From positions 2,720,202 to 2,784,201 of the forward strand of contig NZ_JARKMX010000008.1 in NCBI RefSeq assembly GCF_029360705.1: a stretch of 64,000 nucleotides of DNA, in the 5' to 3' direction. The number at the start of each line of letters is the position of its first letter. Position 1 is the stretch's first letter. The notes under the pieces were generated by a model. The model saw nothing but the letters and a program-made list of their open reading frames with translations. It made no database searches and was not told the DNA's origin. This stretch comes from Paraflavitalea pollutisoli. Its GTDB lineage: Bacteria > Bacteroidota > Bacteroidia > Chitinophagales > Chitinophagaceae. Shown here one piece after another: positions 36,586 through 47,300 of the stretch. A program made the translations under genes and the position numbers.

Positions 36586-39500
36586 ATGAGCCTCCACCAT
36601 CGCCAGGACGAAACAGGCCTTTCCATCCCCACAGCACTGGAAGGGAAAATACTGGAAGGTCAAACGCATATACTGCAGCTTCTATTACAGAATACACCCA
36701 CCAATCATCTTTTACAAACCATTGCTGCCTGGCTGGAAACGAATTGCCCGACCCCGGTTCAAGCCGCCATTTGCCTCACCGATACCTTTGGCCGCCACCT
36801 CGCGGAAGTCGTTACCGCTGCACCAGCAACCGAATTACAGGAAGCACTCAGGTGCCGTGACCTCAGCAACCTGGATACGCAGGCGCGAGAAACGGCCGTC
36901 CCACCCGCCACACTGTACAGCCACCCCTGGTGGCTGCCCGCCGCGAAAGTACTAGATCAGGCAGGAATTGTTGCCGCCACCTCATTCCCCCTCATCAACG
37001 CCGACAAACATACTGCCGCCGTATTGGAAGTGCTGCAGGCCACCCCTGCCCCACTCACGCCTTACGACCGGCAGGTGATCGCACTGGCTGTCAATATGAT
37101 CCTGCTTACGTTGGCCCAGGCGCAACAACTCAGCATCAACCACCAACTGATTGAGCGTGAAAAGATGGCCCGCGAAGAGGTAAACAAAGCCGATCTGCTG
37201 GCCCAGTTCGCCGTAGAGGGCGCCGGTGCCGGCACCTTTAACGTCAACCTGACCGATAACTATATCAAATACTCTCCCCTGCTGTCGAAAATACTGACCG
37301 GCGAATACCTGACCGGCATGACGCGCAAGCAACTGGTGGATAATATCCATCCCGAAGATGTGCCGATCCGGGACGCCGCGTACCAGCTCGCGGCAACCAC
37401 CGGCCACCTGGAATATGAAGCAAGGTTCATCTGGCGCGATGGATCTATCCACTGGGTGAAAGCCCTGGGAACTTACCTCACCGATTCCACCGGATCCAAA
37501 GCCAATTTTGCCGGCATGGTACTCGACATTACTCCCGAGGTAAAAGCCCGCGAGCAACAACAGCGCTTGCTGGCCCTGATCGAGAACAGTGCCGATTATA
37601 TGGCGGTAGCCGATACCACCAACACCCTCGTGTACCTCAATAAAGCCGGACGCCAGTTAATGGGCATCGAACCTGACCGGGAGGCTGCCACCATCAAGAG
37701 TCACGATTTCACGACCGCCGAAGAATTTGAACGGGTACGCAGGCAGGTCCATCCGGCAGTCGCCCAATATGGCACCTGGTCGGGTATCATCGACATGCAA
37801 CATTTCATAACAGGTGAGATCATTCCCTGTCATGCTGAATATACCTCCATCACCGACCCCTCGACCGGCGAATACCTGGGCAGGGGTGTCACTATGCGCG
37901 ATCTGCGGCCCGAACTGGCATCCCGCAAAGCCCTGCAGGAAAGCGAACAGCGCTTCCGCCGCATGATCGAGCACGCGCCTATCGCTATGGGCGTATTCAA
38001 AGGCGATGACCTCATCGTAGAAGTAGCCAACGCAAAACTGTTGAACTTATGGGATAAAAAAGCATCGGTGATCGGCCTTCCCTTTGTGGAGGCACTGCCC
38101 GAGATCAGGGACCAGGCTTTTCCCGCCCTGATGCGTGAAGTGATGCGCACTGGCAAGGCTCACTACGGTTCCGAAACACTGGCCCGCCTTAACCGCAATG
38201 GCCGTATCGAAGACGGCTATTTTAATTTCGTGTATGCTCCTTTCCGCGAAGGTGACCACATTACTGGTGTACAGGTGGTAGCCAGCGAGGTAACCGCCCA
38301 GGTACACACGAAAAAAGCATTGGAAGCCAGCGAAGCGCGGTTCCGCAATTTCATCCACAGCGCCCCCGTACCGATAGCCCTGTACACAGGCCGCGAAATG
38401 CGCATCCAGATCGCCAACGAAGCTGTACTGCATACGTGGAACCGCGACGCTTCCGTGATCGGTAAAACATTTAGAGAAGCCTTACCCGAACTAAAAGATA
38501 CGCCCTGGCCCGGCAAGCTGGAGCAGGTCTACGATACCGGCAACGCCTTCTATGCGTATGAAGAACGCGTAGACCTGTTGAACGAAGGGCAATTGGAAAC
38601 CTTCTATTTCAATTTTACCTACAAGCCATTGTATGATGGCGAAGACAAGATATACGGAGTGATCAATACCGCTGCCGATGTCACCAAACTGGTACTCGCC
38701 CGGCAGGAACTGCTGCAAACACAAGCCCAGTTGACCAGCGCCATCGAATCGGCCCAAATGGCTACGTGGCGTATAGACCTGCAACAGCAATTCGCCTATT
38801 TCTCTTCGCGGCTGCGCCATTGGTTTGGCTTTGAAACAGAGCAGATCAACCTTCCTGCCGGCTTCGAAGCCATTCATCCCGCCGACCGCCAACGCGTACT
38901 CCAACACCTGCAACAAGCCATCGAAGGCGACGCTGCAGGGTACACCGACGAATACCGCGTCATCAACCAGCTCAACGATACTGAATACTATATCAGGGTT
39001 ACCAGCAAGATCCACCGCAACGAAAAAGGGATCGCATACGAACTCATCGGTGTTGCCCAGGACATCACCGACCAAAAGCAAATGGAGTTCAAGCTGGAGC
39101 AACTGGTACAGCAACGCACCGAAGAATTGAGCCGGGCCAACCAGCACCTGCAGCAATCAAATGAAGAACTGGAGCAATTTGCCTATGTAGCGTCCCATGA
39201 CCTGCAGGAGCCCTTGCGGAAGATCAGGATCTTTTCAGGCATGCTCATGAACCACCTGCAGTTGCAACATGGACAGGAGCAACACACCCAACTACTGGAA
39301 AAAGTGATCTCCAGCGCCGGACGCATGAGTCAGCTGATCATGGACCTGCTCAATTACTCCCATATCTCGAAGAAGGAAGCTTTGTTCCAGCAGGTCGATC
39401 TGAATACGGTGATACAAAATGTACATGAAGACTTTGAATTGTTGATCCGTCAAAAACAGGCGATCCTCCACATCGAACGGCTACCGGTCATCGAAGCCAT

Positions 39501-39885
39501 TCCTTTGCAGATGAACCAGCTACTGTATAACTTGATGGGTAATGCGCTTAAGTTCACCCACCCGGACCGTATACCCACCTTACGCATACAAGCCTGGCCT
39601 GCTACGCCCGAACTTATAGCCGCCACACCCGGCCTTACGGGCAGCAACTACTGGGTGATCACGATCGCCGACAATGGCATCGGGTTCGAGCCCGGCATGT
39701 CCAAGCTCATCTTTACCATCTTCCAACGACTGCATCCGAGAAACAAATATGAAGGAACGGGGATCGGATTGGCCTTGTGCAAGCGCATCGTGCTGACCCA
39801 TGGTGGTATCATTGAAGCCAGCAGCGAACCTGGTGAAGGATCGGTCTTTACCTTGCTGCTACCAGCGAAGCAACCAACAGCATGA
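36586..39885 (+). CDS. Multi-PAS sensor histidine kinase
   Basis: 1099 residues with no membrane helix, so probably cytoplasmic. Layout: GAF-like domain ~25-195, then five PAS/PAC units (~205-325, 330-450, 460-575, 580-700, 715-845), a short coiled segment, HisKA with phospho-acceptor H871 in YVASHDLQEPLRKIRIF, and HATPase_c with N box NLMGNALKF, G1 ADNGIGF and G2 GTGIGLAL. The DLQEPLRKI box is typical of phytochrome-like and PAS-rich kinases. No response regulator is adjacent, so its partner is elsewhere. TATCTTCG at 36549-36556 is a near match to the -7 consensus. Confidence 0.9.
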   Translation: MSLHHRQDETGLSIPTALEGKILEGQTHILQLLLQNTPTNHLLQTIAAWLETNCPTPVQAAICLTDTFGRHLAEVVTAAPATELQEALRCRDLSNLDTQARETAVPPATLYSHPWWLPAAKVLDQAGIVAATSFPLINADKHTAAVLEVLQATPAPLTPYDRQVIALAVNMILLTLAQAQQLSINHQLIEREKMAREEVNKADLLAQFAVEGAGAGTFNVNLTDNYIKYSPLLSKILTGEYLTGMTRKQLVDNIHPEDVPIRDAAYQLAATTGHLEYEARFIWRDGSIHWVKALGTYLTDSTGSKANFAGMVLDITPEVKAREQQQRLLALIENSADYMAVADTTNTLVYLNKAGRQLMGIEPDREAATIKSHDFTTAEEFERVRRQVHPAVAQYGTWSGIIDMQHFITGEIIPCHAEYTSITDPSTGEYLGRGVTMRDLRPELASRKALQESEQRFRRMIEHAPIAMGVFKGDDLIVEVANAKLLNLWDKKASVIGLPFVEALPEIRDQAFPALMREVMRTGKAHYGSETLARLNRNGRIEDGYFNFVYAPFREGDHITGVQVVASEVTAQVHTKKALEASEARFRNFIHSAPVPIALYTGREMRIQIANEAVLHTWNRDASVIGKTFREALPELKDTPWPGKLEQVYDTGNAFYAYEERVDLLNEGQLETFYFNFTYKPLYDGEDKIYGVINTAADVTKLVLARQELLQTQAQLTSAIESAQMATWRIDLQQQFAYFSSRLRHWFGFETEQINLPAGFEAIHPADRQRVLQHLQQAIEGDAAGYTDEYRVINQLNDTEYYIRVTSKIHRNEKGIAYELIGVAQDITDQKQMEFKLEQLVQQRTEELSRANQHLQQSNEELEQFAYVASHDLQEPLRKIRIFSGMLMNHLQLQHGQEQHTQLLEKVISSAGRMSQLIMDLLNYSHISKKEALFQQVDLNTVIQNVHEDFELLIRQKQAILHIERLPVIEAIPLQMNQLLYNLMGNALKFTHPDRIPTLRIQAWPATPELIAATPGLTGSNYWVITIADNGIGFEPGMSKLIFTIFQRLHPRNKYEGTGIGLALCKRIVLTHGGIIEASSEPGEGSVFTLLLPAKQPTA

Positions 39886-39891
39886 GCCTGC

Positions 39892-40251
39892 CTATGCGTT
39901 GGATGCGCGGTTAAGACGTTTCACGCCCCAGTCAGAAAGACTTTCGAGCAGTTTTTGCATCGAGTGACCATCCTTTGTCAGTTCATACTCCACCCGCGGT
40001 GGCACCTCTGCATACACGATCCTGGTGATCAATCCATCCTTCTCCAGCTCACGCAATTGCAGCACCAGCATTCTTTCAGAAATGCCTACCAAGGCCTTCC
40101 GTAATTCATTGTAGCGCAGCCGTCCGCCCAGCAGGCGCATCAGGATCCCTGGTTTCCAACGACCACCAATCAGCGACAACGTATGCGCCATGCCGCAATG
40201 CGCGTCGATGGCCGTCTTATTCCTCGTGTTGGTGGAGCTCTGCTTCCTCAT
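39892..40251 (-). CDS. HxlR-family transcriptional regulator
   Basis: About 119 residues from ATG 40251 (an upstream in-frame ATG at 40296 would extend into the operator). HxlR/DUF24 winged helix: C-GMAHTLSLIGGRWKPGILMRLLGG, YNELRKALVGISERMLVLQLRELEKDGLI, VEYELTKDG. The Cys of DAHCGMAHT is at the position used as a redox or electrophile sensor in several relatives. It is divergent from an SDR oxidoreductase with a nested palindrome between them, the usual arrangement for control of that enzyme by this regulator. Confidence 0.9.
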   Translation of the reverse strand: MRKQSSTNTRNKTAIDAHCGMAHTLSLIGGRWKPGILMRLLGGRLRYNELRKALVGISERMLVLQLRELEKDGLITRIVYAEVPPRVEYELTKDGHSMQKLLESLSDWGVKRLNRASNA

Positions 40252-40252
40252 A

Positions 40253-40303
40253 CTTACATTTTTGTTAGTACTTAACAATTTTAGCGGTACTGGCAAATGT
40301 AAG
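40253..40303. promoter_or_regulatory. Nested palindromic operator between HxlR and SDR genes
   Basis: Inner palindrome TTGTTAGTACTTAACAA at 40262-40278 (6-bp arms) is framed by CTTACATTT (40253-40261) and AAATGTAAG (40295-40303), a 9-bp perfect inverted repeat. It lies just before the HxlR start and upstream of the SDR -7 box, so it can control both. Confidence 0.65.
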
Positions 40304-40313
40304 ACGACGCCGG

Positions 40314-40321
40314 TAGTTTTG
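40314..40321 (+). promoter_or_regulatory. -7 box TAGTTTTG of the SDR gene
   Basis: Exact match to TAnnTTTG, 23 bases before ATG 40345, immediately downstream of the nested HxlR-type operator. Confidence 0.5.
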
Positions 40322-40344
40322 CAAAGAACAAAAAACGCACACGC

Positions 40345-41085
40345 ATGAATCGCCTTGAAAACAAGATCGCATTAGTAACCGGTGGCAGCCGTGGTATCGG
40401 CGCCGGTATCGTTAAACGCCTCGCTGCAGAAGGAGCCAAAGTGGCCTTCACCTATGCACAATCTGCCGGTGCTGCCAAAACCTTGGTAGCGGAAGTAATA
40501 CAGGCTGGCGGCCACGCCCTGGCTATCCAGGCCGACAGCCATTCTCCCGAAGACATCCACAAGGCCGTAGCACTAACTGTCGAAACTTTTCACGGTATCG
40601 ACATCCTCGTCAACAATGCCGGCGTGTACAACGCCAATCACATCGAGCATTTTACCCTGGAAGAGTATGAAAGCAGCATGGCCGTGAATGTTCGCGCCGT
40701 ATTCGTCGCTTCGCAGGCTGCCGCGCAACATATGACCAACGGTGGGCGCATCATCACCATCGGCAGCAATATGGCCGACCGGGTCACTGATGCGGGCGGT
40801 GCGCTGTATGCCATGAGCAAGTCGGCCCTGATCGGCCTGAACAAAGGTATTGCGCGCGACCTGGGCGCCCAGGGCATTACCGTCAACCTGGTGCAGCCTG
40901 GCCCTATCGACACGGATATGAATCCGGCCAATGCACCCCATGCGGCTGGTCTTACCCAACGCATGGCCATTGCCCATTACGGCACGCCCGCCCATATCGC
41001 CGGATTGGTTGCTTACCTCGCCAGTGACGAAAGCAGTTTCATCACCGGTACAGCGATTACGATAGATGGAGGATATAATATCTAG
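40345..41085 (+). CDS. Short-chain dehydrogenase/reductase (classical SDR)
   Basis: 246 residues. Cofactor motif TGGSRGIGAG, DILVNNAGV, catalytic Ser in IITIGSN, YAMSK with Tyr and Lys, and C-terminal FITGTAITIDGGY. Cytoplasmic NAD(P)-dependent oxidoreductase; the substrate cannot be inferred. Divergent HxlR regulator suggests induction by reactive aldehydes, quinones or similar stress compounds. Its TAG stop shares a CTAG palindrome with the stop of the convergent AraC gene. Confidence 0.93.
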   Translation: MNRLENKIALVTGGSRGIGAGIVKRLAAEGAKVAFTYAQSAGAAKTLVAEVIQAGGHALAIQADSHSPEDIHKAVALTVETFHGIDILVNNAGVYNANHIEHFTLEEYESSMAVNVRAVFVASQAAAQHMTNGGRIITIGSNMADRVTDAGGALYAMSKSALIGLNKGIARDLGAQGITVNLVQPGPIDTDMNPANAPHAAGLTQRMAIAHYGTPAHIAGLVAYLASDESSFITGTAITIDGGYNI

Positions 41086-41990
41086 TCCTTCCGTGTCATC
41101 CGGTATTTTTTGGGGCTCATACCGATGATCTTCCGGAACCTTTTGGAAAAATAATACGGGTCATCGAAGCCCATGCTCATAGCAATGGACTTGACCGACT
41201 TATCGGTGAAGTCCAGCTGCTGTGTGGCTTTCTGCATTTTGAGCTGTATGAAGTAATCGATCGGTGCGTAGCCCGTTTTCTGTTTGAACAGACTGGAAAA
41301 CCGCGAGGCTGAATAGTTGTAATGCTTGCACAAGTCCGTCAACGTAATATTTTCGCTGATGTGCTGGTGCATGTACAGGATCGCACTATCGATCGCATCC
41401 AGCTTGTCCGTCGACTGCTGCGGAAAATGCCGTGGATTATAAATAAAGAGCGAGATAAAATGCGTGAGGCACATACTGGTAAAAACGAGGTTATCCATGC
41501 TATACCCCAGCTCCAGCGACTTGTACATCTTCATGAACAGCCCCGTCACCTCTTCATTGATCTTCACATAGCTGGGCTTGAAATGTTTCTGCACCACCTG
41601 CATGCCGTTGAAATCGGGCAGTCCGTCGCCACCGAAATGGATCCAGTAGATCGTCCAGGGATCATCTTCACTGCTGCCGTAGGCATGCTCGGTATTTTGA
41701 GGCAGGATGAAGAATTCATTGGCCCCTACTTCATAGCGCTTGTCTTCCAACTGGTACCAGCCTTTACCATCGACACAGAAGAACAGGAAGTTTTCGGGTA
41801 ATCCTTTTTTGCGATAGGTATAGTGCTTCTCCGCCTTGGGATAATAACCCAGGCTGCATAGGTACAGTTTCGACAACAGGGGATTGTTCTGTACCCGGGA
41901 CTTGATCACGGTTTTGGGGATCTCGATCCGTTGCCGGCCCAGCCCATGCCAGATGTTCTTGTGAGAGCCTATTTTATTCGCAACACTCAT
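41082..41990 (-). CDS. AraC-family regulator next to the GH106 genes
   Basis: 302 residues. N-terminal arabinose-binding-type cupin (~40-130; ENFLFFCVDGKGWYQLEDKRYEVGANEFFILPQNTEHAY, WTIYWIHFGG) and C-terminal double HTH (ITLTDLCKHYNYSASRFSSLFK, VKSIAMSMGFDDPYYFSKRFRKIIGMSPKKYR). Located 95 bp after the DUF5703 stop on the same strand as the GH106-DUF5703 pair, making control of those genes by a released sugar likely. Stop codon overlaps that of the SDR gene by four bases. Confidence 0.9.
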   Translation of the reverse strand: MSVANKIGSHKNIWHGLGRQRIEIPKTVIKSRVQNNPLLSKLYLCSLGYYPKAEKHYTYRKKGLPENFLFFCVDGKGWYQLEDKRYEVGANEFFILPQNTEHAYGSSEDDPWTIYWIHFGGDGLPDFNGMQVVQKHFKPSYVKINEEVTGLFMKMYKSLELGYSMDNLVFTSMCLTHFISLFIYNPRHFPQQSTDKLDAIDSAILYMHQHISENITLTDLCKHYNYSASRFSSLFKQKTGYAPIDYFIQLKMQKATQQLDFTDKSVKSIAMSMGFDDPYYFSKRFRKIIGMSPKKYRMTRKD

Positions 41991-42085
41991 AATATGACAA
42001 GTTATCGCCGATGATGATGCTGCTAATTTAATAGAACTTGCTTGATTAATGGATTAAACCTGTAAGGCGGTCATCTTTATCAACA

Positions 42086-44398
42086 CTAAGGAGCCAGCAG
42101 GTTGACAACGTCTTTCCGCCGGCTTTCGGGCAGCACCGTCAATTGGACGAGTTTGCCGCCGGCAACTTTCGCTTCGACCGTCGTATTATACGGCGCATGC
42201 AATTTAAAATGCACATCCTGGGAAGCAGGCCAGGCGGGGAACAGCAAGATCTTCCGGTCATCGGTTTGCAATAGCATCTCCTGTACACCGATCATGCCGC
42301 TACCGCCCCAGTTGTGGTCGGGCACCCAATCGAATCCCGGTCCCCAAAACGCAGGAAAGCGGCGTCCGCTGTTCTGCAGTTTCAACTGGTTCATTTGCCA
42401 GGCCTCATTGCGCAAACCCAGGCGGGCCGCGAAAATATTGTCCTGCTTCCAGCCAATATGACTGCGAAACTTCAGGGCAAACGTATCATAACGCCAGGTA
42501 TTGAGGGCGGTATCCAAACCTGGTTTGCCGACACCAAAGATGCCCCAGGGGAATACCGGGTACAGTTGCGGCGATTCAGTATTATTGACACGCTCCCACA
42601 ACTTCGCCGGCGCGATGGTGGTATGTCCATTGAACCGCTGGTAGGGGATCGGTGGGATGCGGTTGCGGAAAGCCTGCCACCAGTTGCGCTGCTCCGCCGT
42701 ACCGTAGGTAGCCGGTAACTGCAACAAGCGATCGGTCAACACCGATAACCCGGCAATGGTGGAACTCGCATTGTACGCCATCTTGAAGGTCTCGGCCGCC
42801 GAGCCAGGATACAAGATCAACTTGCCCGCACCATCCAGCGCCTTAGCCCCCCGTTGCTTTGCACGGTATTGGTAATGCTCATCGAAGAAACGCAGGCAAC
42901 TTTCGATAAAGGGCAGGTAGCCACGGATGTCTTTGCCGGTATACCGCTGTTCTTCCAGCATCATCAGGCAAAACTCCAACACGGTGTCCCACTCGTATTC
43001 GAGCCAGGGATTGTACTCTACGCCTTTGTCGAACCCGGCGGGCCGTTTGGTGCCATACTCGGCATAGTCGGGCAATCCATAGTTCTCCATCTGCTCGGTA
43101 AAGGAGGCGCCGGAATGGTTCCAGTATATCTTGCTACGTAGCTCGGCGTTCTGCAGGATACGTAAATAAAAATCAAACTGCGCCCGCATCATATCCCAGT
43201 CGCCACTTTTGATCAGGGGAAAATAAACCAGTCGCTGGTTCTGCGCCGTATGCAATCCCCCACCCCAGTTGCGGAAATCGGGGTTGAACTTTTGTGCGGT
43301 ATCGGTGTACACAGGATCCACGGTCAACAATCCGCCATTGAACTTCGTGGGCCAATCACCCTTTGCATTCAAAGCCAGCATATAACGAAACAACTGGTAA
43401 TTACGTCCTACCTGCCAGGCTACGCTGCTGGTATCACTGCCACCGATCTTTACAAAACTCCTTTGCCAGAATTGCTGCCACCAGGTCTGGGTGGCTTTAT
43501 AGGCAATGGCTTTGTTGGTACGACCAGCAGCAACCAGGGAGTCGAGCGACTGTTGCCACTGTTGCACGGAACTGGTTTGTGCGGTATGCAAGGTGAGTTG
43601 CAGGTGGTGCTTTTTTGCGGGCCGTGCACTGCGCAGCATCCAGCCTTGAAAATCCGTATTGGCGTAGATGCCGCTGGTATGGGCGCCAGTCACAAAGTTT
43701 TCTCCGGTAAGGCTGCCGCCGGAAATGAGGTTGCTCAACGGATTGTACAACTGCTCCTTCACGGGGTCCATGCCTTGCTGCGTAATGGTCGCCTCGAATA
43801 TGGTAGGGCTTTCATTGCGGTGAAAAAACAGTACACCGTTGCCGCTTACATCGATGCTGTCGCGCCGGGCCCTATTCCCCTTGGGAGCACCCCATTTCCA
43901 GGAATTGCCATAGTTCTCCCGGCCGGTAAGCTCACGGTCGCGGTAACGCCAGCTTTCATAGGTTGCCTGTGCCGATATCTTCTGGTTGCTGCTGACTTCC
44001 ACATGCACTAACGGACTGAATACATCGACCCAGATGCGGACCGACGCCGTCTGAGCGCCACTACGACCCGACACGGTCACATAACCCTCTTGCAAATGAA
44101 GTTCCTGTTTAAAATCACTGCCTGTAAAAACAGCAGGCTGCAATTGCAGTCGGATACGACCGGCCTTCAGCAAACTATTGTTCTCATCGAAGCTGCCACT
44201 GCGGGCGGCATAGATCAGGAGGTCGCCTCCTTCTACCCATACATTCAATCCGATATCACCACCTCCGCATGGCATCGACTCGCCGGCGTTCGACGAGGGG
44301 CTCGTCCATACGATGTTGTAAGCATCCAGCGCTGGTTGCTGCGCTTGTGCAACAACTCCCAAGCATACCCATAACAACAGGAAGGTGGCTTTCTTCAT
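42086..44398 (-). CDS. DUF5703 glycosidase-like protein (six-hairpin superfamily)
   Basis: 770 residues with a signal peptide (cleavage near VAQAQ). The N-terminus YNIVWTSPSSNAGESMPCGGGDIGLNVWVEGGDLLIYAA is the DUF5703 signature; an alpha/alpha toroid typical of GH95-like enzymes follows (YFPLIKSGDWDMM, YNPWLEYEWDTVLEFCLMML) and a C-terminal beta domain closes the chain. No assigned activity. Its ATG overlaps the TAA of the upstream GH106 gene (TAATG), so the two are translationally coupled and probably act on the same glycan, likely one containing rhamnose or fucose. Confidence 0.75.
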   Translation of the reverse strand: MKKATFLLLWVCLGVVAQAQQPALDAYNIVWTSPSSNAGESMPCGGGDIGLNVWVEGGDLLIYAARSGSFDENNSLLKAGRIRLQLQPAVFTGSDFKQELHLQEGYVTVSGRSGAQTASVRIWVDVFSPLVHVEVSSNQKISAQATYESWRYRDRELTGRENYGNSWKWGAPKGNRARRDSIDVSGNGVLFFHRNESPTIFEATITQQGMDPVKEQLYNPLSNLISGGSLTGENFVTGAHTSGIYANTDFQGWMLRSARPAKKHHLQLTLHTAQTSSVQQWQQSLDSLVAAGRTNKAIAYKATQTWWQQFWQRSFVKIGGSDTSSVAWQVGRNYQLFRYMLALNAKGDWPTKFNGGLLTVDPVYTDTAQKFNPDFRNWGGGLHTAQNQRLVYFPLIKSGDWDMMRAQFDFYLRILQNAELRSKIYWNHSGASFTEQMENYGLPDYAEYGTKRPAGFDKGVEYNPWLEYEWDTVLEFCLMMLEEQRYTGKDIRGYLPFIESCLRFFDEHYQYRAKQRGAKALDGAGKLILYPGSAAETFKMAYNASSTIAGLSVLTDRLLQLPATYGTAEQRNWWQAFRNRIPPIPYQRFNGHTTIAPAKLWERVNNTESPQLYPVFPWGIFGVGKPGLDTALNTWRYDTFALKFRSHIGWKQDNIFAARLGLRNEAWQMNQLKLQNSGRRFPAFWGPGFDWVPDHNWGGSGMIGVQEMLLQTDDRKILLFPAWPASQDVHFKLHAPYNTTVEAKVAGGKLVQLTVLPESRRKDVVNLLAP

Positions 44399-47300
44399 TA
44401 TTTGACAATGATCTGCACCCTACCGGCGAGGCCCGCAGGCGGCAGGGGTTTATTTTGTAAGCGATACGGTGAATTGGTCCAGGTGATGCGTTTATCGGCC
44501 GGCAATCTTTCGTCGCCGATCAACCGGTTGGCCCAGGTATTGGTCACTGCGATCTCGACGGTATTGGTACCTTTCTTCAATGCCCGCGAAATATCCAAAC
44601 CATAAGGATAAGTCCACACGGTACCACAATCAACACCATTTACTTTCACCGAAGCCAAATTGTATACACTGTCGATCTGCAACCAGCCAATGCCCCTGGT
44701 TCCGGGGAAGGTCCACTCGAAGGTATTTTTATAGATAGCCGTACCGGAGTAATAGCTGATGGCTGTGTCGCTGTGGTTGGACCAACTGGTCAGGGTCGGG
44801 AATACGACGGGCTGCGACGGTCCACCCAGTTTGGGATCGAAGGTCACCTGCCAGTTATCGGGCAGCTCTACACCGATCGAGGAGTAAGGCAAGGGTGTCA
44901 GAAAAGGTTGTACACCCGCTTTCTTACGCAGCACAAGGAAGATCGAACCATTGGCTTCCAGGCGCAAGCCCACCTTGGTGCGGCCGTTCTCCACGCCCCA
45001 CGACTCAGCGTTCCTGATTGAGCCCTCTACCGGGTCCCAGATCTCGGGCTGCCGGCCGCTTAGCCGCAAACTCACTACGAGTTCGCGTATACGCTCCTGC
45101 TGGTTGGCGATAAAATAGATATCAAAATCCTTGCCTCCCGATCGATGCGTCCAGGCGATATCGATCGCGGGAGCACCGTTCGCTTCCTCCGCTATACAAT
45201 CACGCTCGATGCCCAGCGCAGAAAAGTCATCGGCTGTATAAGGACCGTTCAACAGCTTACCCCGGCCTTTTATAGCATTCAGCCCTTGCGGGGTCTTGTT
45301 CTCCAGCTTGTCTTGCAAGGAAGGGGATTGCGTGGGTTGCTCACCCAACACGACGGTGGCCCCAGCCTTTACAAATTGGGCGACCTTCTGTTCAACAGCG
45401 GCTGTCATCAGGTTCCCCTGCGGATTGAGGCTATGGGATGCGGGTATCACCAGCACGCCATAGCTGGCGCCACCCGGTAACACGATCCGGTTATTCTTAA
45501 CAGTGGCGAGACGTAACAATGCATCGGGATTGATGGCATCATAGGCATAACCACGCAATGGATCGATCCATTTTTCCGGATCGGCCAAATTCGCGGAGTG
45601 GGACACACCGGCCGGCAAAGTACGCAATGGTGTACCGGCATTCTCTAGCCGGCGCTTCTCAGCCGCTACCCTTTCGTCACCAATAATGCCCGGCAAGGTA
45701 TTGACGAGTTTGTGGGGCAACACGGCCCGGCGCGGCAGTTCTTCGCCTGTAAAGACAGCTATATCATTGACGGGCCTGCCCAGTTGCAACAAGGCCTGGC
45801 AACGTGACAAGTAATCGATCCAGGCCTTGCCCGGCTTCCACCAGGTTTGGTCGCGCTGGAAGAACATGCCGATGCCGTCAAGGGTCATGCCCGGCTTGCG
45901 GTCGATCCAGGGATTGTGCACAAACACATGGAGGGCCAGGCGGTTGATGCCGAGGGCAAAATTGCGGTCGCCCAGGGTTTTGAGCATGCCGGGATGTTCA
46001 CTGAAATCCATACGCAGCGTGGTGAAACTTTCCGCCTGTACGATCGGCTTTCCATATATATGGGCGCCCGACACGGCATCGTATACATCATTCGGTTTGT
46101 CATGCGTGGGGCTGTTGAGCCAAAACTCGCCCATCGGCAGATCGACGTAGCGGTAATGGGCCATGCCATCACTCAGCATGGTGGGGGCGATGGTTTCTCC
46201 ATTGAATTGAGCGCCGGCGCCATGCGCGAGTTTGGCCAGGGGTGCATAGAAATTATCGACCACCAGTTCGGCAATGGTTTGCCGTACATCGTACAGGAAC
46301 CCTTCCGATACGGACGCATTCTCCACCGGGGTACCGGTCATCGCCAGCAGGTAGGTGGTCAGGTCATACTTGCGGCGCTTTTTGAACTCCGCTGCAAAAC
46401 CGGCACTCCAGTTCTGGCTGCCACACTCCCAGCTATCCATGTGAAAGATCTTCAGCACATCTTTGGCCAACTGCGGACCCGCTACGCGAACCGCCTCACC
46501 AAACCAGTTGTCGAATTGTAGCTTGACAGCAGCCGGATTGAATTTATCACATTCCAATCCTTTGCCGGCACCACCGGTCGCATTACGTTGTCCCGTAGAG
46601 GTATGACCGATACGCACGATCACCCAATTGCCCGCGGGGGCTTTCCAGGTGAGCTTGCCGGTACTGTCCATCTTACCAGTCAGGTTAACGACGTCTTTCA
46701 ACGGTACCGCCAGGGAGTCAGGGACCTGCTGTACAGTAGTACGCTTACTGACGCGCCACATGGAGCCATTTATGCTTTCAAACTGGTTCAGCACCGGTTC
46801 GTCGCTCATATAGATACCGGATACTTTCAATACCGGTTTCCATTTGGCGGCATCGAGGTCTTCGGCACCAGGCTCGGTCCCCTTTTTATCATAAACAAAG
46901 CGGTAATAAAGCGCCGATACGGTGGGAATGGAATGGGTGACATCTTCTTCTGTATCCTGCCAGCCGGCGCGGGGAGGCTCCAACCGCACCACATCGCGGA
47001 AATGCTCACCATCATCGCTGGCCTGCAGCAATAAACGCTGGGCCTGGTAATCCCTGCCTGTGACATGTATACGCACCGAACGGCAGGTGAAGGGCTGGGG
47101 ATATTTATACTGTATCCAACAAACAGAATCACTCCGGAAGTTTTCCTTGCCACCATTGTCGAAAGCCAGGAACTGGGCTTTGGAGCCGGGTATACTGGTC
47201 GTAACCCGGGGAATCAATACGGTATCGCTGAAGGCCTGCACACTGTTGGCGGGATATGCCAGTACAGCCACATCTTTATAATAATCTTCTTTGGCGTCCG

